Below, piece by piece: positions 8,881 to 17,588 of a stretch of 64,000 nt of DNA. The notes under the pieces are model-generated. The model was given only the letters and a program-made list of their open reading frames with translations. It searched no databases and was not told where the DNA came from. The position numbers and the translations under genes are program-made. The stretch comes from Nitrobacter hamburgensis X14 (GTDB lineage Bacteria; Pseudomonadota; Alphaproteobacteria; Rhizobiales; Xanthobacteraceae). The stretch lies in assembly GCF_000013885.1 (NCBI RefSeq), contig NC_007964.1, forward strand, positions 3,458,001 through 3,522,000. Direction: 5' to 3'. Position 1 is the stretch's first letter; each line of letters opens with the position of its first letter.

Positions 8881-9347
8881 CAGGATTTGGCCCAGCGCGC
8901 CGCGGCGGAGTCATCGCGATCGTGGGCGTCAACCCAACCGGATCCGGAGGTGCCCTCCTCGCGCTTCCAGAACGGTGCCCGCGTTTTGAGGTAGTCCATC
9001 AGGAACTCGGCGCCCTGAAATGCCGCCTCGCGGTGCGACGACGCTGTGACCACGAGAACGATATTCTCGCCCGGCACGATTCGGCCGAACCGGTGAATGA
9101 CGGTGATGCCGGTGAGCGGCCAACGCGCCAGCGCCTCCTCGGCATGACGCGCGATCTCGGCCTCCGCCATACCGGGATAATGTTCCAGCGTCAGCGCGGC
9201 GATCGCGTCACCGCCCTCCTCGCCCCGGCAGATGCCGCTGAAACTCACAACCGCGCCGATATCGGTGTTGCCGCGCGACAGCGCCGCGACTTCGCGCGCG
9301 ACGTCGAAGTCCGCTTCCTGCAGGCGAATGGTGACGGGAACGGTCAT
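8880..9347 (-). CDS. moaE: Molybdopterin synthase catalytic subunit
   Basis: MoaE forms molybdopterin synthase with MoaD and adds two sulfurs to precursor Z in molybdenum cofactor synthesis. The family signatures GAVVSFSGICRG, LEHYPGMAE, HRFGRIVPGENIVLVV and the catalytic-lysine loop KTRAPFWKREE are all present. The length, 155 residues, is standard. It lies just after moaD in the same direction, as expected for two subunits of one enzyme. Confidence 0.95.
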   Translation of the reverse strand: MTVPVTIRLQEADFDVAREVAALSRGNTDIGAVVSFSGICRGEEGGDAIAALTLEHYPGMAEAEIARHAEEALARWPLTGITVIHRFGRIVPGENIVLVVTASSHREAAFQGAEFLMDYLKTRAPFWKREEGTSGSGWVDAHDRDDSAAARWAKS

Positions 9348-9369
9348 GGATGGCGCCGCCGTTGACAGA

Positions 9370-9621
9370 TCAGCCGCCGGTCATCGGCGGAAAGAAAGCA
9401 ATCTCGTGCGCGCCCGCGATCATCGTATCCTGCTTGACGTGCATCCGGTCGATCGCGGCGCGGATCACCTTCGGTTTCTCGAAGGCATGAGCATATTCAT
9501 CGCCCCGTTGCGACAACCATGCGATCAGATCGGCAACCGTCGCGACGGCCGCCGGCGGGTCGAGCGCCTCCTCGGCCTTGCCGACCCGTTCGCGCACCCA
9601 AGCGAAATACAGCACCTTCAT
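9370..9621 (-). CDS. moaD: Molybdopterin synthase sulfur carrier subunit
   Basis: MoaD is the small ubiquitin-like sulfur carrier of molybdopterin synthase. It has 83 residues and ends in the diagnostic Gly-Gly (FFPPMTGG), whose terminus is thiocarboxylated. The N-terminal KVLYFAWVRERVG strand is typical. Its start overlaps the end of pgsA by four bases and moaE follows 22 bases later. Confidence 0.94.
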   Translation of the reverse strand: MKVLYFAWVRERVGKAEEALDPPAAVATVADLIAWLSQRGDEYAHAFEKPKVIRAAIDRMHVKQDTMIAGAHEIAFFPPMTGG

Positions 9622-10235
9622 TTTTCATCCTCCTCGATGAGGTGGTGGATGCCGGCCTGGAAATAATCCCACCCGGTATAGATGGTGAAGATCGCCGAGA
9701 TCCACAACAGCAGAAGCCCGATCTGGGTCACGAACGGGAATATCAGATCGCCGGCTTCGCCCGCCAGCAGGAATCCGATCGCGACCAGTTGCACCGTGGT
9801 CTTCCATTTCGCAACCTTGGTCACGGGCACGCTGACGCGCAGCCCCGCCAGATATTCGCGAAGGCCCGATACGAGAATCTCGCGGCACAGGATTACGATC
9901 GCCGCCCACAGCGTCCAGCCGTGGATGATGCCGTCCGCCGCCAGCATCAGCAGGCAGGATGCAACCAGGAGCTTGTCGGCGATCGGATCGAGCATCTTGC
10001 CGAAGGCCGACTGCTGATCCCAGATTCGCGCGTAGTAGCCGTCGAGAAAGTCTGTGACGCCGGCCGCGATGAACACTCCCAGCGCCACCCAGCGCAGCCG
10101 CAACGGCCCGTCCATGATGGACTGCGCATAGACGCAGCCCACCACCACGGGGATCGCGGCGATCCGGGCAAAGGTGAGAATATTCGGAAGCGACAGCATA
10201 TGCCTCGCGGTCGCCTGACTGGTTGTGGTGGTCAT
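9618..10235 (-). CDS. pgsA: CDP-diacylglycerol-glycerol-3-phosphate 3-phosphatidyltransferase
   Basis: This inner-membrane enzyme makes phosphatidylglycerophosphate, the committed step to phosphatidylglycerol and cardiolipin. The CDP-alcohol phosphatidyltransferase motif is complete: TDFLDGYYAR, then GKMLDPIADK, carrying all the conserved Asp and Gly residues. The N-terminus SLPNILTFARIAAIP is typical. It has 205 residues and several hydrophobic helices. It overlaps moaD by four bases, a pairing with no evident metabolic reason. Confidence 0.95.
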   Translation of the reverse strand: MTTTTSQATARHMLSLPNILTFARIAAIPVVVGCVYAQSIMDGPLRLRWVALGVFIAAGVTDFLDGYYARIWDQQSAFGKMLDPIADKLLVASCLLMLAADGIIHGWTLWAAIVILCREILVSGLREYLAGLRVSVPVTKVAKWKTTVQLVAIGFLLAGEAGDLIFPFVTQIGLLLLWISAIFTIYTGWDYFQAGIHHLIEEDEK

Positions 10236-10378
10236 TTCGTCTTACCAATACTGTCGTGGTGCGGACGTCAACCGGCCGCGCGGCGCATTTTACCGACTTC
10301 GCGGCTGCGGCAACCTTATCCGTTGATCTTAATACGAAAAAAGCCGCCGACTATCATTACAAAATCCAAAATCCACCC

Positions 10379-12451
10379 TCACCCCGGCCGGGTATGGAAA
10401 AAATCGAAGATTTTGCGGGCGCTTTCGGCGCTGATGCCCGGAACCTTGCCGAGATCTGCGACCGAGGCGCGCTCGATTTCCTTCAGGGTCCCGAAATGGT
10501 GCAGCAGCGCCCGCTTGCGCGCCGGGCCGATGCCGGGAACCTCCTGCAACCCGGCTTCGCGAATGTCCTTCCTGCGCAGCTTGCGATGCGATCCTATGAC
10601 AAATCGATGCGCCTCGTCGCGCAGCCGCTGGATGAAATACAGGACGGGATCGCGCGGTTCGAGCTTGATGGCGGGGCGATCCGGCAGGAACAGGGTTTCG
10701 CGACCGGCATCGCGGTCGGGTCCCTTGGCGACCGCCATCAGCGAGACCTGACTCAACCCCAGCGCATCGAAAATCCCGCGGACGGCATTGAGCTGGCCGA
10801 GGCCGCCATCGATGATCACAAGATCCGGCCATTGCGGCACCGCATCCTTTTCCGGCTCGTCGGCCTTGTCCGGATCGGCAGCTTTCTGCGTCAGCAATCT
10901 TTTGAAACGGCGCTCCAGCACCTCGCGCATCATCGCGTAGTCATCGCCGGGCGTCAGGTTCTCGGAGCGAATGTTGAACTTGCGATACTGGTTTTTCAGA
11001 AGGCCTTCGGGGCCGGCGACGATCATCGCCCCGACCGCATTGGTGCCCTGGATGTGGCTGTTGTCGTAGACCTCAATGCGTCGCGGCGCGTGCGGCAAGC
11101 CCAAAACGGTCGCCAAACCCTGCAACAGCCGCGACTGCGTCGCGGTATCCGCCAGCTTGCGGCCCAGCGCCTCGCGCGCATTGGTCAGCGCGTGCGCGAC
11201 CAGTTCCTTCTTTTCGCCGCGCTGCGGCATCAAAACCCCGACCTTGTGACCGGCCTTGATCGACAGCGCATCGGCCAGCAATTCGCTCTCCTCGATCCGG
11301 TGCGACAGCAGGATCACCTTCGGCGGCGGCTTGTCGTCGTAGAACTGCGCGAGGAACGCGCCCAGCACCTCCTCCGGCGTGAACGACTTTTCCGCGCGCG
11401 GAAAATAGGCGCGGTTGCCCCAGTTCTGTCCGGTGCGGAAGAAAAAAACCTCGACGCAGGAATAGCCGCCCTCCTGGTGGATCGCGAACACGTCAGCTTC
11501 TTCCACCGTGCGCGGGTTGATGCCCTGCTGCGACTGGATCGCCGACAGCGCGGCCAGCCGATCACGATAGAGCGCCGCGCGCTCGAAGGCGAGGTCGCCG
11601 GAGGCCTTCTCCATTTCGCGCGCGAGTTCTTCCTTCACAGCGCGGCTGCGGCCGGACAGGAAGTCGGTCGCCTCGCGAACCAGCGCCGTATAACCGGGGA
11701 AATCGATCTCCCCGGTGCAGGGGCCCGCGCAGCGCTTGATCTGGTACAATAGACACGGTCGTGTCCGACCTTCGAAGAAGGAATCGGTACAGGAGCGCAC
11801 CAGGAACGCGCGCTGCAGAGCGGTGATGGTGCGGCCGACCGCGCCCGCGGACGCGAAGGGTCCGAAATAGCGCCCCGGCCGCGACTGCGCGCCGCGATGC
11901 TTGAGGATCTGCGGCGCCCAGTGGTCGCCGGTAATCAGGATATAGGGAAACGACTTGTCGTCGCGAAGTTGCACATTGAAGCGCGGCCGCAACTGCTTGA
12001 TCAGGTTCGCTTCGAGCAGCAGTGCCTCAGTCTCGGTCTCGGTCGACACGATTTCGATGGTGGACGTCGCCGCGATCATGCGCGCGATGCGCATCACTTG
12101 GCCTGTCGGCCGCGCATAGGACGACAGGCGCTTGCGCACATTCTTGGCCTTGCCGACATAGAGTACGTCGCGCGCGGCATTCATCATGCGGTAAACGCCG
12201 GGCGAGGTCGGCGCATGGCGAACGGCGTGTTCGATGGCCGCACGCCCGACCGCGAGCGGGCCCTCCGCGATCGCATCAGTGGGCTCGTCCGGAACATCGG
12301 GCAGCCGCGCCTCGTCGTCCTCGTCGGTCTCGATGGTTGCGGGATCGACATCCTGGCCCGTCGCCAGTCCCCCGGGGCGCGTGTCCGCTCCGGAACCAGG
12401 CGGTTGTCCGGGTCCGGCCGGCTTTGCGGGATCGGAGGAATCGGTCGTCAT
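10379..12451 (-). CDS. uvrC: Excinuclease ABC subunit C
   Basis: UvrC makes both incisions in nucleotide excision repair. The GIY-YIG nuclease domain starts near residue 82 with PGVYRM and YVGKAKNVRKRL. The cysteine-containing RPCLLYQIKRCAGPC motif follows, then the UvrB-binding UVR helix (GDLAFERAALYRDRL), the RNase H-like nuclease core (EVYDNSHIQGTNAVG, LVIIDGGLGQLNAV), and two helix-hairpin-helix motifs (VPGIGPARKRALL, KVPGIS). At 690 residues it is longer than E. coli UvrC, mainly from a disordered Pro/Gly/Asp-rich N-terminus of about 75 residues. It is transcribed towards pgsA. Confidence 0.96.
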   Translation of the reverse strand: MTTDSSDPAKPAGPGQPPGSGADTRPGGLATGQDVDPATIETDEDDEARLPDVPDEPTDAIAEGPLAVGRAAIEHAVRHAPTSPGVYRMMNAARDVLYVGKAKNVRKRLSSYARPTGQVMRIARMIAATSTIEIVSTETETEALLLEANLIKQLRPRFNVQLRDDKSFPYILITGDHWAPQILKHRGAQSRPGRYFGPFASAGAVGRTITALQRAFLVRSCTDSFFEGRTRPCLLYQIKRCAGPCTGEIDFPGYTALVREATDFLSGRSRAVKEELAREMEKASGDLAFERAALYRDRLAALSAIQSQQGINPRTVEEADVFAIHQEGGYSCVEVFFFRTGQNWGNRAYFPRAEKSFTPEEVLGAFLAQFYDDKPPPKVILLSHRIEESELLADALSIKAGHKVGVLMPQRGEKKELVAHALTNAREALGRKLADTATQSRLLQGLATVLGLPHAPRRIEVYDNSHIQGTNAVGAMIVAGPEGLLKNQYRKFNIRSENLTPGDDYAMMREVLERRFKRLLTQKAADPDKADEPEKDAVPQWPDLVIIDGGLGQLNAVRGIFDALGLSQVSLMAVAKGPDRDAGRETLFLPDRPAIKLEPRDPVLYFIQRLRDEAHRFVIGSHRKLRRKDIREAGLQEVPGIGPARKRALLHHFGTLKEIERASVADLGKVPGISAESARKIFDFFHTRPG

Positions 12452-12742
12452 GTCCCTCAGTTAAGCGATGAAACCGGCCGATGCCAGCGGCGGTGCGCCG
12501 CCCCCGCGCAACGCACCGGGCTGGTTCCATGGCAAAGGCAGCGTCACCGGTTCCCGGCGCTGCCATGCCGGTAACACTTTTTTAAGAACAACAGACGGTG
12601 GGGGCGTCGTCTTAAGAACCGCTTAACTTAAAACTTTCGATAAACCCTAGGTACGGGATTTCGGATTTCGTAACCCTATGGGTCGGGTTGCGATGTCTCG
12701 GCAGTCCCGACGGCAACGACAGTAGCGTGGTGGAGAGTCGAG
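12452..12742. promoter_or_regulatory. Divergent control region between uvrC and an outer-membrane protein gene
   Basis: TTAAGAAC occurs twice in direct orientation at 12582-12589 and 12612-12619, 30 bases apart, which is about three helical turns. A further CTTAACTTAAAAC follows. The spacing suggests a dimeric regulator site in the outer-membrane protein promoter, but this is inferred. The 12530-12570 stretch holds a GCCGG-rich palindrome. No gene is seen. Confidence 0.45.
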
Positions 12743-13363
12743 ATGGGCCAGACAACGATCGCAGCATTGGCAGCCGTGGCATCAATGGCGCTGATCGGCA
12801 CCGCGCAGGCCGCGGATTTCTCTTACCGCTCGCCCTACACCGTCAATCAGCCGCTCAACGCCTATAGCTGGGCCGGCCCCTATCTGGGCGGCAACCTTGG
12901 TTACGCCTGGGGCAGCGTCCAGAACAGCGCCACCAAGCCGAACGGCGTGTTCGGCGGCGTGCAGGCCGGCTACAACTGGCAGAGCGGGCCGCTGGTGTTC
13001 GGCCTCGAAGGCGACATCCAGGCCAATGCCGCCGACGATATCTTTGCGCGGTGGAAGTTCTCCAATCCGTGGTTCGGCACGGTGCGCGGCCGCCTCGGCT
13101 ATGCCTTCAACAACGTCCTGATTTACGGCACCGGCGGTCTTGCCTTCGGCGCGCTGCGCGCTGAAACGTTTGGCCTGTCGGAATCCCACACCAATGCGGG
13201 CTGGACCGTGGGCGTCGGCGCCGAATTCGGCATCTACCAGAACTGGACCGCGAAGGTCGAATATCTCTACGTCGACCTGTCGAGCAGCAACTTCACCATT
13301 ACCGACGCTCCCAACAGTTATCAGTTCGGACTGGTCCGCGCCGGCGTGAACTATCACTTCTGA
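12743..13363 (+). CDS. Outer-membrane beta-barrel protein, Omp25/RopB-like
   Basis: This small porin-like surface protein has 206 residues. A signal peptide ends AQA at residue 23, and the mature protein starts ADFSYRSPY. The body alternates aromatic and glycine residues: YLGGNLGYAWG, GVQAGYNWQSGPLVFGLEGDI, and VRGRLGYAFNNVLIYGTGGLAFG. It finishes AGVNYHF, with the terminal Phe that outer-membrane proteins use for BAM recognition. Rhizobial relatives are abundant surface antigens; the exact role is unknown. The start follows TGGAGAG, and a strong terminator lies 50 bases after the stop. Confidence 0.9.
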   Translation: MGQTTIAALAAVASMALIGTAQAADFSYRSPYTVNQPLNAYSWAGPYLGGNLGYAWGSVQNSATKPNGVFGGVQAGYNWQSGPLVFGLEGDIQANAADDIFARWKFSNPWFGTVRGRLGYAFNNVLIYGTGGLAFGALRAETFGLSESHTNAGWTVGVGAEFGIYQNWTAKVEYLYVDLSSSNFTITDAPNSYQFGLVRAGVNYHF

Positions 13364-13411
13364 CAGATCTGAGGCTGACTCCTTCAACCCGTATCACCCT
13401 GATCACGCTGC

Positions 13412-13440
13412 AATCCCGGCCGTTCACGGCCGGGATTTTT
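13412..13440 (+). terminator. Rho-independent terminator after the outer-membrane protein gene
   Basis: A perfect 12-bp stem (AATCCCGGCCGT with ACGGCCGGGATT) with a two-base loop is followed by a T run. It lies 49 bases after the stop codon at 13363. Confidence 0.92.
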
Positions 13441-13523
13441 CGTCACGCAACGCGTCGCCGCCCACCACGAGCGCAGCCAAGCTTGACGCACCCTTCGCTG
13501 TACGAACGCCGGACAGGTCCAGG

Positions 13524-13739
13524 TCAGGACGAGATCACGAGATTGACCGCCTTGGGGCCCTTGCCCTTCTTGTCCGGCTCGACCTCGAACGTGACGCGCT
13601 GCCCTTCGGACAATTCCGTCAATCCGGCCTGCTCCACAGCCGTGATATGAACGAAGACATCGCGGCCGCCATCGTCCGGCTTGATGAAGCCGTAGCCGCG
13701 CTCACCGTTGAAGAACTTAACCGTTCCCGTCATGGACAT
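13524..13739 (-). CDS. Cold-shock domain protein
   Basis: This small single-strand nucleic-acid-binding protein has 71 residues. RNP1-like KFFNGERGYGFIKPDDG and RNP2-like DVFVHITAVE are both intact. Such proteins act as RNA chaperones. The start is preceded by a strong GGGGAGAGGAG. A second in-frame ATG lies two codons later. The C-terminal tail PDKKGKGPKAVNLVISS is typical of alphaproteobacterial forms. Confidence 0.95.
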   Translation of the reverse strand: MSMTGTVKFFNGERGYGFIKPDDGGRDVFVHITAVEQAGLTELSEGQRVTFEVEPDKKGKGPKAVNLVISS

Positions 13740-13995
13740 GGGCAGACTCCTCTCCCCTTGCTGCGCCGCCGCGCCGCCGCGCGCCGGCTCGACCAGACAT
13801 TCGCTTTCCGGACAACACGGCCATCCCCGGCAATGAAGCCTGCTTCGGCAGCGGGCGCATCAAAAGAGGGCGTCGTCACTCAGCCGCCTCCATTCGCGGA
13901 AACGGAACGTAAAGCCAGTCGCAAGGGCGGCAGCTTAATACGGTTCCCTTCGAACTGACTACGACGAAATGAAATCTTGCGAATCGGAGAATGCC

Positions 13996-14853
13996 TCAGC
14001 CCCGGACCGCATCGAGCCTGAACCTGGCGGCCCCGCCCTGACCCAGCGGCTTCTCCAGTTCGGGAAGGATGGCCTTCAACTCGGCCATCAGCGTCCACGG
14101 CGGATTGACGATCAGGAGCCCGGCCGAAGTGAGCGGCCCGTCCGCGGTCTGCGGCGCCACGCTGAATTCCAGCCGCAGGCATTTGTCGGCCCCACCACCG
14201 GTCGCAGCGCCGACCCTGCGGGCCAGATCGTCCGCAGCCCGGCGGCTTTTCACCGGATACCACAGCAGGTAACTGCCGGTCGGCCATTTCGCGAAGGCCT
14301 CGGCAAATCCGCCGGCGAGCCGTTCGAACTCGTCCTTGCGCTCGAACGGCGGATCGATCAGCACCAGCCCGCGCCGCTCCTTCGGCGGCACGAAAGCCGG
14401 CAGCGCCACCCAGCCGTCGAGATCGACCACGTTTGCCTGGGCGTCGCGGCGCAGCGCGCCGATCAGGTGCTTGCGGGCGACGGGTTCGAGTTCGCACGCG
14501 ACCAGTCGGTCCTGCGGCCGCAGCAAAGCGCGCGCGATCAGCGGCGATCCCGGATAGGACCGCAGCAGGCCGCGCTGCGGATTGAAGGCCCTGACGATAT
14601 CGAGATAGGGCGCGACCAAGGGGCCGACGGCATCCGAAAACCGCGCCTGCATCAGCCGCGCAATGCCGGTCAGCCATTCGCCGCCGCGTCCGGCCTCGTC
14701 GCCGGTCAGATCGTAAACGCCCGCGCCGGCATGGGTGTCGATGACGCGGAACGCCGCCAGCTTCTCGTGCAGATAGGTCAGGATGCGGACCAGCACGATA
14801 TGCTTGATGACGTCGGCGAAGTTACCGGCGTGGAAGGCGTGGCGGTAGTTCAT
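13996..14853 (-). CDS. rlmJ: 23S rRNA (adenine(2030)-N6)-methyltransferase
   Basis: RlmJ methylates A2030 of 23S rRNA. The N-terminus MNYRHAFHAGNFADVIKHIVL is the family signature, and GLVLIDPPFERKDEF carries the DPPF catalytic motif. It has 285 residues, as usual. The divergent side holds about 160 bases of non-coding sequence before the RNase T2 gene, which is also on the minus strand. It is probably monocistronic. Confidence 0.94.
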   Translation of the reverse strand: MNYRHAFHAGNFADVIKHIVLVRILTYLHEKLAAFRVIDTHAGAGVYDLTGDEAGRGGEWLTGIARLMQARFSDAVGPLVAPYLDIVRAFNPQRGLLRSYPGSPLIARALLRPQDRLVACELEPVARKHLIGALRRDAQANVVDLDGWVALPAFVPPKERRGLVLIDPPFERKDEFERLAGGFAEAFAKWPTGSYLLWYPVKSRRAADDLARRVGAATGGGADKCLRLEFSVAPQTADGPLTSAGLLIVNPPWTLMAELKAILPELEKPLGQGGAARFRLDAVRG

Positions 14854-15016
14854 GGCGCTGGTTACGCCATCCCGTAATGAAAGTAACCCGTCATGCGCGC
14901 AACGGCTTTGCCGTAGGGGCCATAACCCCAGACATCAGTGACGAGGCGAAGAGATCACCGAGGCACGGGCATGGCATTGCGCCACCTTGCGACGCCTTCA
15001 GGATGACGGCGTGCCG

Positions 15017-15709
15017 CTATCCGCCCCGCATCGGCGGCAGCACCACCTGGTCCCTGCGGCAGGCGCGGCGGTCGATTTCCTCGCAGGCGCGGAATTGCAG
15101 GTCCTTGTTCATGCAGATCCGCACCTCGCTGAGCCTGGTCCGGTCGCAGATCACCGCGATCGCGGAATGGCTGAGGCCCGGATTGTCCTTGATGAAGGCC
15201 TCCTCGATGGCGTCGGGCGCGATGCTCTTCGGCGCCTCAAGATCGAGGAACTCCGCAGGAACCTTCACCGCGGCGCGCGCTTTGCGGACGGTCTCGAAAT
15301 AGGCCCGCGCGCCGAGCCCCGAGCAGGTGCCGTGTTTGTCCCACTCGCTGTAGATCAGACCGGGGGCCGGCATCAGGTCCAGCATCGAGGACATGATGCG
15401 GCGATCGAGCCGCGGCGCGGGACGCTCGCAATAACCCGGAAAGCCGTGCTCGTATTGCGGCCAAAGGCCGTGCACCACGAAGGCAAACGGCCGCCCGCCG
15501 CACTGGGCCTGCTGCGACCGGCTGGTGTTACCGCGCTCCGCAGCACTCGCGCAAAATGACGGCGACCATGACAGCGACAGCACATAGAAATCGAATGCGC
15601 CCGGCGCGTTCTGGCGATGGTCCCTTGCCGCCGCGCTGCCCGACCACCCCGCGAGCAGGATCAGCCACGACAGAACAGACGCGGCCATCGCGCGAGACAC
15701 CCACCTCAT
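15017..15709 (-). CDS. Secreted RNase T2 family ribonuclease
   Basis: This is a periplasmic or secreted endoribonuclease. Both active-site segments are intact: CAS I in FVVHGLWPQY and CAS II in SEWDKHGTCSG, each with its catalytic histidine. The N-terminus MRWVSRAMAASVLSWLILLA is a signal peptide. I chose the ATG at 15709 (230 residues) because GGGAG lies nine bases upstream; an ATG at 15769 would add 20 residues before the signal. Paired cysteines suggest disulfides. Such enzymes scavenge RNA or resemble RNase I; the natural substrate is unknown. Confidence 0.9.
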   Translation of the reverse strand: MRWVSRAMAASVLSWLILLAGWSGSAAARDHRQNAPGAFDFYVLSLSWSPSFCASAAERGNTSRSQQAQCGGRPFAFVVHGLWPQYEHGFPGYCERPAPRLDRRIMSSMLDLMPAPGLIYSEWDKHGTCSGLGARAYFETVRKARAAVKVPAEFLDLEAPKSIAPDAIEEAFIKDNPGLSHSAIAVICDRTRLSEVRICMNKDLQFRACEEIDRRACRRDQVVLPPMRGG

Positions 15710-15824
15710 GACGCCAAACTCCCAGCCCGGCCGGAATCCGACCCTCGCGCAAGATCCTTTCAAGAACAACGGATCAGGCGACTATAGCATAGCAGCATAG
15801 CGGACCGAAGCGGCCGGGAAAACT

Positions 15825-16280
15825 CTAGGGCTGCGCGGCGCGGCAGCCCGGGTTGTAGGCCCAGTTGCGATCGAGGCCGACGACGCACCATTCGACGCCA
15901 TCCCCCATGCTGGCAATCCCGCCATCCTCGATGATCGAGAAATGCACGGTGCGGACCTTGCCGTCGCTGACCATCGCGTCGGCGGTGCAGTAGCGGCGCG
16001 GGATGTTGTCGGACTGCCAGGGCCGGAACGCCGTTTCATGGACGTTGCCATAGGCCGTGATCCGCAGCGGCGAATTCCAGAAGGTGCTTTCCTTCTCCCA
16101 GAATTCCGATGTGATGGTCGGCAGCCCGGCCTCGCAGCCCGCCACCCGTCCGTCATAGCCCGGTCCGAACAGGGGGAAATTGACGGCCTGCGCCGCCGGC
16201 AGGGCGGCGAACAGCCCCAACGCTGCGCCGAGCGCCGCGCTGGAGCCGGCTTTCTTCAAGGATGTGATAAGGTTCCGCAT
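15825..16280 (-). CDS. Small exported protein of unknown function
   Basis: The 151-residue product has a signal peptide (MRNLITSLKKAGSSAALGAALG, ending near AQA) and a mature domain starting VNFPLFGPGYDG. Four cysteines (AGCEAG, RRYCTAD, VEWCVVG, NPGCRAA) could form two disulfides. I recognise it only as a conserved hypothetical protein of this bacterial group. The frame extends upstream to 16559, but that part lacks signal character, so I used the ATG at 16280. It is convergent with nothing and lies downstream of a small plus-strand exported gene's divergent promoter. Confidence 0.7.
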   Translation of the reverse strand: MRNLITSLKKAGSSAALGAALGLFAALPAAQAVNFPLFGPGYDGRVAGCEAGLPTITSEFWEKESTFWNSPLRITAYGNVHETAFRPWQSDNIPRRYCTADAMVSDGKVRTVHFSIIEDGGIASMGDGVEWCVVGLDRNWAYNPGCRAAQP

Positions 16281-16446
16281 GGGAGCATCCGCCGGTGATC
16301 CGAGTGTAGGACGGTGCCGCGAAGCCCGTGCAAGGTCAAGTGCGGCAGGGCAACACCCACCGCCTAACTCCATAATGACCGGCTTGCCGTTCTTTTCATG
16401 GCCCGCGCGGCGTTCTAAGGTTTGAATCGCAACGATGGAGATGACG

Positions 16447-16737
16447 ATGAGATTGCTCGGAGCGGCTTTGCTGGCGGCGATGACGGGCACGCTGGTTTGC
16501 GGACCGGCGCGGGCCGACTGGGTGCCACCGGTCAAGGGCAATGACACCGGTGGAATCATCTCCTATTCGGTGGTCGGGACCAGGGATATCCGCACTATCG
16601 CGGTCGATCACTGCGCGCGCTACGGCAAGGTGGCGAAATTCCTCGGCGTCCAGGCCTATCCGGGCGGCTACATCTCGTTCGCCTGCCGCTGGGTGCCCTA
16701 TGGCCCCGACCAACCTCCGCTGCGGACCCGCTACTGA
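16447..16737 (+). CDS. Small exported protein of unknown function
   Basis: This 96-residue product has a signal peptide (MRLLGAALLAAMTG to ARA) and a short mature part with two cysteines, DHCARYG and SFACRWVPYG. I chose the ATG at 16447; one at 16435 would add four residues. GGAGATG precedes it. No named family is recognised. The short gap to the next exported gene suggests co-expression. Confidence 0.65.
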   Translation: MRLLGAALLAAMTGTLVCGPARADWVPPVKGNDTGGIISYSVVGTRDIRTIAVDHCARYGKVAKFLGVQAYPGGYISFACRWVPYGPDQPPLRTRY

Positions 16738-16850
16738 GCCGGCGACCTGGTAGCGTGAATTTGACATCCGCTATCCATTTTGCGGCGAACCCGGCAAGCG
16801 AGATGCGAATGTCAGAACCGGACTACTTGATCCCACCGACGGAGCCTGCG

Positions 16851-17378
16851 ATGCGACGGCCTCTTCGCCTCTCGATTCTCCTGCCGCTGGTCTTGCTGTG
16901 CGCCGCGCCGGCATTGGCGAAGGTGCAATTTCCGCTGCGCAAGGCCGGACTGTGGGACATCACGATGGACCACGAGGGCGCCAGAATGCCGGCGGTGACG
17001 GTCCAGCAATGCACCAGCCAGGCGGTGGATCGCGAGTTCACTTCGGAATTCGTCCCGTCCGCCAAACAGAACTGCTCGAAGACCGACCTCCGGAAAACCG
17101 CAGCCGGCTACGTCATGGATTCGGTCTGCACCATGGCCGGCGCGACCGTGACATCGCACGCCGAGACCTCAGGCGATTTCGACTCCGCCTACACGGTGAC
17201 GATCACCGCGCGCAGCGAGGGCGGCAAGCTCGGAACCCGCGACAGCAAGATAACCATGGCGGCGAAATGGACCGGCCCCTGCAAGGAGGGTCAGAAGCCC
17301 GGCGATGTGGTGATGCCCGGCGGCTTCAAGATGAACATGCGCGACCTCGAAAAATTCAAGGCGATGGTGCCGAAGTGA
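16851..17378 (+). CDS. DUF3617-type exported protein
   Basis: The 175-residue product has a signal peptide (RRPLRLSILLPLVLLCAAPALA). The mature domain has the DUF3617 pattern, with RKAGLWDITM near its start, a VQQCTS cysteine, a QNCSKTD cysteine and a DSVCTMAG cysteine. Function is unknown for the family. I chose the ATG at 16851 because GGAG precedes it and the signal peptide starts there; the frame stays open further upstream to 16755. The C-terminus is basic and rich in Lys and Met. Confidence 0.8.
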   Translation: MRRPLRLSILLPLVLLCAAPALAKVQFPLRKAGLWDITMDHEGARMPAVTVQQCTSQAVDREFTSEFVPSAKQNCSKTDLRKTAAGYVMDSVCTMAGATVTSHAETSGDFDSAYTVTITARSEGGKLGTRDSKITMAAKWTGPCKEGQKPGDVVMPGGFKMNMRDLEKFKAMVPK

Positions 17379-17588
17379 CGCGATTGGTTCAACTCTCCCC
17401 GTTCTTACGGGGCGAGATTGATCTTGACCTCAGTCATGGCGGTCTCCCCGTCGCACTTCGTATTTGAACCCTCGGTCATCATCCGCGAAGGCGGATGATC
17501 CAGTAACCCGCACCGTCACGGCTGATCACCAGCTTTCCGGCATACTGGTTCCCCGCTTTCGCGGGGAAGACGGCGGGCGGGTGTCGTG
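17379..17588. repeat. Intergenic palindromic repeat cluster
   Basis: Two hairpins, CATCATCCGCGAAGGCGGATGAT and CCCCGCTTTCGCGGGG, flank a linker containing CCAGTAAC and ACTGGTTC. It belongs to the second dispersed repeat family (see 4741-4871). It lies between convergent genes and may help end transcription. Confidence 0.7.

Noticed and set aside
12452..12742. Possible riboswitch or attenuator before the outer-membrane protein gene
   Set aside because: Only short repeats and no conserved fold or leader peptide are visible; a promoter with regulator sites is a simpler reading.
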